Below are positions 63,901 through 64,000 of a stretch of 64,000 bases of DNA, one piece after another; position 1 is the first letter of the stretch, and the number at the start of each line of letters is the position of its first letter. Origin of the DNA: Bacteroidales bacterium (GTDB lineage Bacteria > Bacteroidota > Bacteroidia > Bacteroidales > P3); assembly GCA_017561155.1 (NCBI GenBank), contig JAFZDP010000034.1, positions 1 through 64,000 on the forward strand, in the 5' to 3' direction. The notes beneath the pieces were generated by a model that saw nothing but the letters and a program-made list of their open reading frames with translations, was not told where the DNA came from and did no database searches. The position numbers were made by a program, and so were the translations under genes.

Positions 63901-64000
63901 AATTGCTTCGTTTTAAGTTTGTTGAATAATGCCAATCCCTTTACCGTCAATAAATACTTTTGACGAGGATGACGAGGAGATTGAGGATATAACAAGCGGA
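63870..64000 (-). CDS. C-terminal end of a winged-helix protein (partial)
   Basis: A frame entering from the right edge reads RLLYPQSPRHPRQKYLLT then VKGLALFNKLKTKQL, resembling the last strand-turn of winged-helix domains in Fic or AlbA_2-type proteins. It would end at 63870-63872, overlapping the hsdR start by 31 bp. Only about 43 residues are visible and the overlap is unusual, so confidence is limited. Confidence 0.45.
   Translation of the reverse strand, partial: RLLYPQSPRHPRQKYLLTVKGLALFNKLKTKQLCQKTTAKTN

Overview
The window is chromosomal DNA of a Bacteroidota bacterium, most likely order Bacteroidales. Evidence: low GC; promoters of the Bacteroides type (a -7 box resembling TAnnTTTG, often followed by C) with few Shine-Dalgarno sequences; a tmRNA tag reading GENNYALAA; and typical Bacteroidales families (DUF3127 SSB-like protein, DUF4838 protein, TonB C-terminal-domain-only proteins, a PorE-like OmpA protein, a PG_1098-like methyltransferase, catalytic plus regulatory aspartate carbamoyltransferase). 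The genus cannot be fixed by eye.

Layout. 0-10.5 kb: end of an rRNA operon (5S), then housekeeping and envelope genes (alpha/beta hydrolase, lepA, a META-like lipoprotein, DPP IV, riboflavin synthase, patatin, TonB-like protein, PepD, lipoprotein). 10.6-13.4 kb: an operon of three different HU-like proteins preceded by a ~340 bp dyad-symmetric array of 22/23 bp units, a 272 bp MITE-like element at its far end and a decayed gene. 13.5-21.9 kb: DUF4838 protein, tmRNA, tRNA-Asp, Nif3-like protein, zinc ribbon protein, mgsA-surE and pcm. 21.9-23.1 kb: a gene-poor stretch with an orphan array of four palindromes, again on a 22 bp pitch. 23.1-36.8 kb: DUF3127 protein, 5-FCL, tRNA-Ser, ABC exporter with a PorE-like gene, a methyltransferase, a three-gene nucleotidyltransferase/tadA/LolA-like operon, a DUF2975/XRE pair and an M16 protease.

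36.8-51.9 kb is an accessory region. It holds remnants of AlbA_2-type regulators, a frameshifted KilA-N gene, an AlbA_2 gene between duplicated KilA-N ends, a cluster of unknown secreted proteins built around a duplicated gene, a second HU triplet with its own 22/23 bp dyad array, and a DpnII-like restriction-modification cassette inserted at the 3' end of a C69 dipeptidase gene, with 97 bp of that gene duplicated. 51.9-60.7 kb returns to housekeeping: pyrBI with a leader peptide and attenuator, rpsO, pnp, a fused Aat-FolK gene, rplU-rpmA and the NAD(P)H-hydrate repair enzyme. From 60.7 kb to the end lies hsdR of a type I restriction system, whose other subunits must be outside the window.

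The strongest candidate for something undescribed is the pairing, seen twice, of an operon of three paralogous HU-like proteins with an array of sixteen units ordered 3x22, 3x23, 4x22, 3x23, 3x22 bp around one centre of symmetry. The two arrays share the architecture but not the sequence. There are three protein paralogues and three unit classes, which suggests (inference only) a matched protein-DNA system used for self-regulation, nucleoid structuring or DNA partition.
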